A DNA stretch of 64,000 nt from Strigamia acuminata (taxonomy: Eukaryota > Arthropoda > Chilopoda > Geophilomorpha > Linotaeniidae): contig OX442324.1 of assembly GCA_949358305.1 (NCBI GenBank), positions 4,036,001-4,100,000 on the forward strand. Direction: 5' to 3'. Under the pieces are notes generated by a model. The model had not been told where the DNA came from and ran no database searches. It was given only the letters and a program-made list of their open reading frames with translations. Shown here piece after piece: positions 59,201 to 64,000 of this stretch; positions within the stretch are counted from its first letter, which is position 1; every line of letters starts with the position of its first letter. The position numbers were made by a program, and so were the translations under genes.

Positions 59201-61459
59201 AACAATATACATAGTATAATTTTCATGATTAAAGAAATATAAATCGAACTCTTTCTCTGCTCGTTCCACACGTCTAATTCGACATTCCGATAAATGTCGG
59301 GATCCAATGCCTTGGCAACTTTGTATGGAAACGGTGGAAACCCTCTAGCGAGTGCACGTCGTATTTCTGAACCGTCTCCACTTTCCTGCTGACATAAAAA
59401 AAATAATCACGAATTTAGTACAAAAAAAAAAAAAAAAAAATTGCAGTAAAAATAAAAAAAAATTAAAAAAATCAGTACTTCAAGTTCATCTATCTCCAGT
59501 TCTGGTTGTTCCAACAAGAAATCCGGAGAAGGACTGCTGGATTTGTCAAAAATTCCATCATAGCTAGCGCTACTATCTTTTCGTTGTTTAGCATATTCCT
59601 TATCGTGGAGCATTTTTTCCACTGCGTAATCGACTTCGGGTCCCAAATTAAACACGTTTTTATATAACAAGTCGTAAACCACGGCTGTATTTTTATAAAA
59701 AAAAAAAAAAAAAGACAAATAAACATTTAGTTTAAAGGTTTAAATTTAAATCAATGAAATTCCTACATTGACAAAAGGCAGCTGTTTCTAAGTAGGATTT
59801 GGGATAAACGCTGTCGTAATGCTTACTATCTGAGCAATATAATCGAATCTATCATTTTTTTGGTAAAAAATAAAAATAAAAATTGTTATTAGAAATGTTT
59901 CGCGAGGTTAAAGATAACATTTATTATTAAACGTTTCAGACAGAAACAGATAAGGAAGCGGGCCTGATCAACAGGATCGTTTGTTTACTTCTGGTTTTAG
60001 ATTCAACACAGCAACAGGTGTTTATAGTAATTTATTTTCATAAGTTAGATTTTTTTACCTTGTCTTCAAAATTGTTATTCGTTATCTGGCATAGCAGTTT
60101 CTCCTCGTCCTTAAACATCAAGAACTCCTTCCTATTGTTAAAATAAAAGCAATCAATTCACGCAGCTTTTTTGTTACCAAAAAATGGCCGTTCTCAACTG
60201 ATAGCACAGCGCCGTAATATTTCACAATTCCGAGAATTGATTAAAACCAGCGCAAGCTTGTTTTTCTATTTACAAACAACCTACAAAGTAATCTACACAA
60301 GATACGCTAATAGAGTAAATTCAATTTTGCTCAGTGGAATGAAATCGTAACCGGAAACGAGTTTTTTTTAAACGCATTCCAAGAAAAAAACCGAATTTTT
60401 GGCTAAACGACCGTTTTCCTTCGAAGAATCATTTTTGACACACGCCAAGTATAAATTTGGACTCGCAAAGCAAAAGAAAAATGAGCTGAAATGTAGAAAT
60501 TAATTCAAACGAATCGTTACTGTTTTCAGATTCGAACGATGACTGCGCACCAATCCGAATTTAAAAATAAAACGAGCACTCAAATTGTTAGTCAAGCGAA
60601 CTACGTAAATAACCAAATCTTTTGTCAGATAAGAGACAAGAGACATTTTTATTTACAACTTTTTCACATTACAACCTACGTACCTGTACATTAACGACAT
60701 GGCACTCATTTCCAGCTGTCCACCCCATTCCTAAACACAACACAACGTTAAAATGACACACAACGCGGGTTAAATTAGCCGCAATTAGCTTATACTCACT
60801 TTCGGATTTCGCAAACAACACAGATAATTGTCAAAGTAGCCATCTATAGACTGTGTAAATAAATGTTTAATTACAGTATTAATTTTTAATCATATACGGT
60901 AGAGGAAAAAAAAAAAAGAAGAAAAAAAAATACATCTTCAAAAATTTCTCTGTGTCTGTCCATGAACTCAACAGTAGCAACACGCACATTTAAATGGTGA
61001 ACTTGGGTGTCAAAAACCTGTAGAAAAAATACAACGTGGATCAAATTAAATATCACTAATTTTCTCAAATTTAGTACCGGCACGAACGAAACATTAAAAG
61101 TGTTAACCGGACACAACTTTATTTTCACTTTGTATCAAATAAATGTGGAAAAATTGAGTAAAAATATCGAAATTTATGTCATTCTAAGCGGGTTTTATCA
61201 CCTATTTAAGTGACGTAAATTTAAATATTTTCAGCTGGCTTGAAAGGTGTGGAAACCAATGTAAAAAGCACACATGCTAACACACGAAAAAGGGAAGGAA
61301 AAAATATTGCGCAGTTAATGAGGGCTGTTTGCTTACTTGTTCGGAAACAGCTCTAAATAGACAAGACCCGTCTTTAGCTATTGGTTTTCGATAATATCCT
61401 TGCGAATCCAGCCATTCGTCGGCAGACTCGCTTTTTCGTTGAAGTTTAACTCTTGCCAT
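56282..61459 (-). CDS. otu: OTU-domain deubiquitinase with Tudor domain, otu/OTUD4
   Basis: OTU-family deubiquitinase linked to RNA granules; its fly orthologue acts in oogenesis. The first exon (61337-61459) gives [20 protein letters not shown], then the catalytic box [14 protein letters not shown] with Asp and Cys present. Next exons give [45 protein letters not shown] and the His box [13 protein letters not shown] (about 59820). A Tudor-type domain follows ([38 protein letters not shown]) at 59045-59350; the intron there uses a poor donor (A then gttcga) and is my least certain junction. Disordered exons contain FPALPIRKE and, at about 57390, the conserved block [14 protein letters not shown] shared with OTUD4. 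The last exon (to 56282) is a 330-residue Gln/Asn/Tyr/Pro-rich low-complexity region. It is divergent from SUPT20H. Confidence 0.93.
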
Positions 61460-62135
61460 TTTGTGTCACTATGCAAAAATCGGAATTTTTCGGCTTTTTA
61501 ACTTTCCATATTTCGCTGGAAAACCAGTTCAATTCGGCGTAAGAATTTTCGAGTGAAAACTTTGACTCGGTATTCGGAAAATAAATGTTTTCAAGTGTAT
61601 GTTGTGTTATAAAGACGACTCGTGATATTATTATTATTTTTTTCCGTTTTTTGACTTTAAAGTCCACCGCATGAGGTACTGTTGTCTTTAGTGTGTTACG
61701 TCACAGGGTTTTAGGGCGGTTTTAGAGCAGCATCAGCTGATTCGAACTGATTGCGAAGAAACGGATTTGGTGGGTTGTTATTGGTCGAAATTTGAGCGAA
61801 TATTTACGGAAACTTTAATTGATTGGAGTTGGTTGCTATAATAAAAATGATAAATTATTCTTTTTTAATTATAACGTTTTTGCGATTGATAGATTTCATT
61901 TTGATATATATTTTATTATAAATGTTTTATTTTAATGACACTGTTTACGAGGTTAAAAATGGCGGACCGGCAATGAGAAGATGTGGCCATCTTTTGATGA
62001 ATAATTTTTATATTTTTTTGGTTTGCTTTGCTTTTTCGGGTTTTATTGGTGGAAATACGTTTTTATCATAAAATAACTCATGATTCTTAACTGAAAAGTA
62101 CATTTTAAACAATTTTTTATCATTTACCGCACAAC
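61460..62135. promoter_or_regulatory. Divergent promoter region, otu and SUPT20H
   Basis: 676 bp between oppositely transcribed start codons. TTACGTCAC at about 61695 is a CRE half-site, and AAAATGGCGG at 61956-61965 is a YY1-like motif about 170 bp upstream of the SUPT20H start. No TATA box is evident. Confidence 0.55.
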
Positions 62136-64000
62136 ATGTATGATATAGATTTAGACGATGCCGTAGAAAAAGCCGAGGTTAATATAGTAAGAATGAAATT
62201 ACACGAGTAAAAGATTTGTCTAATATAAATCGTATTATTTGCAGTTTTGTCTGGAATTGGCTAGTCAGTGCCCTCCGAAACTAAGGGGACAACAACCAAC
62301 TTCAAAATGGTACAAAAGGGCTCAAAGAAGAGGAAAATATTGCAGATTTATAATTTATTCCTCTGACTGTTTGTTATAGGAAATCTATTCACCAGAAACT
62401 TACTGATTTGTACGTGGAAGAATGTACAAAAGAACCTAAACAAAAGGTTGTTCGAAATAACAAGTGTGACAACGTTAATGACATTTTTATCATCAAATAT
62501 TGCAGAATTTACGGAGCACATCAAATTTATTGGAAAAATTGATTGCTCGTGAAAAACTCAATTTTTTAATCGTAAATTTATATCCTGGAAGTGATGGTTA
62601 TTCTTTAATGCTGAAAGGAAGAACTGGAGTTGACACGGAAACAATGAGATTGTCATACGAGGTTAATAAATTGTAAAGTTGTTTTTTTATTTTTAAAAAT
62701 TGAGTTAATATTTTTATGTGATAAAATAGGAAAGTGAATTATTGCAATGTATTAATAACGAGGAACTTCCGCCAATTTTAGTCGATCTGCTGGACAGATC
62801 TCAGGTTCATATATTTTATAGCGGTTGTGTTATTGCTGAAATTAGAGACTTTAGACGATCAAACAGCGCTACAACTTACGATTGTCATCACGTTTTACTT
62901 AAACCCACACTTCAAGTACAAATACTAAACTTAGTAATAAAAAATATATTTTATTTGATGTATTTTTATGTTATTTTAGACACTGCTTTGTGACTTGAAC
63001 ACGATCACAAACGATAATTCCAAATGGGCACCAGAAGACAAACAGCTGCTAGAAAGTCAACTAATTCTTGTCACGCAAGAACCTTTATGTTTGAATCCGT
63101 CGCACACCGTTGCATTGGTGGCAAATCGGTTGCAATACAATTTAAATAAATTCAGCTCGTTGAATAAGTATTATTTTAACAAAAAAGACTCTTATTTTTT
63201 AAAAATAAAATTATAATAATTTTTCTTTTTAACGTTAGAGTTGCAAAAAAATGGTCCCAAGTTGTACTGAATCGCAAAAGGAAATTCGAACAAAGCCCTG
63301 CTCCACTTTGTCTTCAATTGCACGATTTTATCAAAAAAAGAAACCAAACGAAGGAAAAAATTGCGTCAAACAAATTTCGAAAAGTACAGATAAACATTTT
63401 TTTAAAAAAATGAAGCAACTTTTGAAAGCACATTAAGTAATTTCAAAAAATAACACTTAGTTTACCGACGTGTGGAAAGAATATCCAGTGGATTTGGCCT
63501 GTCCTGAAATTATCGAGGTTATTTTCCTCTTTCTTCATTGTAAGAAATTTTTCATGAGGCATTTTAAAACTTAAGTGTGAGTATTTTTCATATTTTGCAG
63601 GTCGAGAAACACGCCAAACCAGTTGCAAGACCAAAAACCCCAGACTTCGATGTTCTAGTACGTTAAACGCAAAGTATACGCTAAGAATTACTCAAAACAA
63701 CTAATAACCGGTCGATTGTTTTATCCGTTTGATTAGGTTTTAGTCGAAGAGTATCTTTTCGAATCTGAACCTCATGTCGGGAAGATTTCACACACTCATT
63801 TGACCGTGAAGCGTTTTCCAATCGAAGAAGTCTACGTTTGCGAGCTGTACATCGACAAGGATTACGTAGAAGGCGAAGAAAAAGGATCGACCTATAAGTA
63901 TAAGAAAACTGAAAACGTTCACAAGCTAATGAAAAGTAAAATTCTACATTGTTTCAGTTTTAACTTTAAATCGCGAGACCTGGTGGACAAATACATTAAT
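62136..64000 (+). CDS. SUPT20H: SAGA complex subunit SPT20 (partial, runs off the right edge)
   Basis: Structural subunit of the SAGA transcription co-activator. Exons seen: 62136-62186, 62245-62309, 62380-62446, 62506-62661, 62730-62915, 62980-63167, 63239-63383, 63461-63517, 63601-63657, 63737-63897 and 63958 to beyond 64000. The N-terminus [17 protein letters not shown], then [113 protein letters not shown] and [15 protein letters not shown] follow the human protein block by block. All junctions keep frame, though the short exon after 63383 is joined by similarity only. The C-terminal half is outside the window. Confidence 0.96.

Noticed and set aside
1-64000. CRISPR arrays, tRNA or rRNA genes, phage or plasmid features
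   Set aside because: No regularly spaced repeats, no cloverleaf-type sequence and no rRNA sequence recognised; the many spliced genes show animal nuclear DNA.

Overview
The window is animal nuclear DNA. It is strongly AT-rich, with long A/T runs, and its genes are split by many short introns (often 50-100 bp) with GT-AG ends. There are no bacterial-style operons. The best guess is a non-dipteran arthropod. The nicotinamidase carries the N-terminal EF-hands and near-exact length of fly Naam, the USP12/46 protein starts M-GANAS as in fly Usp12-46, the OTU-Tudor protein resembles fly otu, and the FGF is of the FGF9/16/20 type that flies lack. Another small-intron invertebrate cannot be excluded. 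All gene models were assembled by hand from reading frames, splice sites and remembered family sequences.

Layout, left to right: an orphan first exon of a mitochondrial-type protein (3.5-3.8 kb, -); an FGF9-like ligand (4.7-9.0 kb, +) with a 2.6-kb intron holding two perfect-stem hairpins; a broken duplicate of PRCP (9.8-10.5 kb, -), then intact PRCP (11.5-13.5 kb, -); SPCS3 (14.0-14.8 kb, +) with a hAT-type MITE in intron 2; USP12/46 (15.6-17.4 kb, -); a degenerate retrotransposon piece (17.6-18.1 kb); an ARAP-like RhoGAP without an Arf-GAP domain (18.8-22.8 kb, -); RAD50 (23.9-30.0 kb, -) head-to-head with RECQL5 (31.6-35.5 kb, +) across a repeated spacer; nicotinamidase (36.4-39.6 kb, -); a six-finger C2H2 protein (40.6-42.1 kb, -); three tandem paralogous single-pass receptors with one 10-cysteine module each (43.6-53.4 kb, -); otu/OTUD4 (56.3-61.5 kb, -) head-to-head with SUPT20H (62.1 kb to window end, +, partial).

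The most novel content is the receptor trio. They share an ectodomain cysteine pattern and intron phases. Two have long cytoplasmic tails with the same PxExx(D/E) TRAF6-type motif, a QA(S/T)PID block and a similar C-terminal strand-like block. The middle one has almost no tail, so it looks like a decoy or regulatory form. Receptor promoters A and B each contain a full TGACGTCA site. CTCF-like sites fall in several intergenic gaps. Three introns (USP12/46, RAD50, RECQL5) need GC-AG splicing to keep a conserved protein intact.

Most genes are unrelated housekeeping genes: DNA repair (RAD50, RECQL5), secretion (SPCS3), lysosome (PRCP), NAD salvage (nicotinamidase), deubiquitination (USP12/46, otu) and SAGA (SUPT20H). 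The window is best read as a gene-dense chromosome segment, not a functional cluster, apart from the receptor array.
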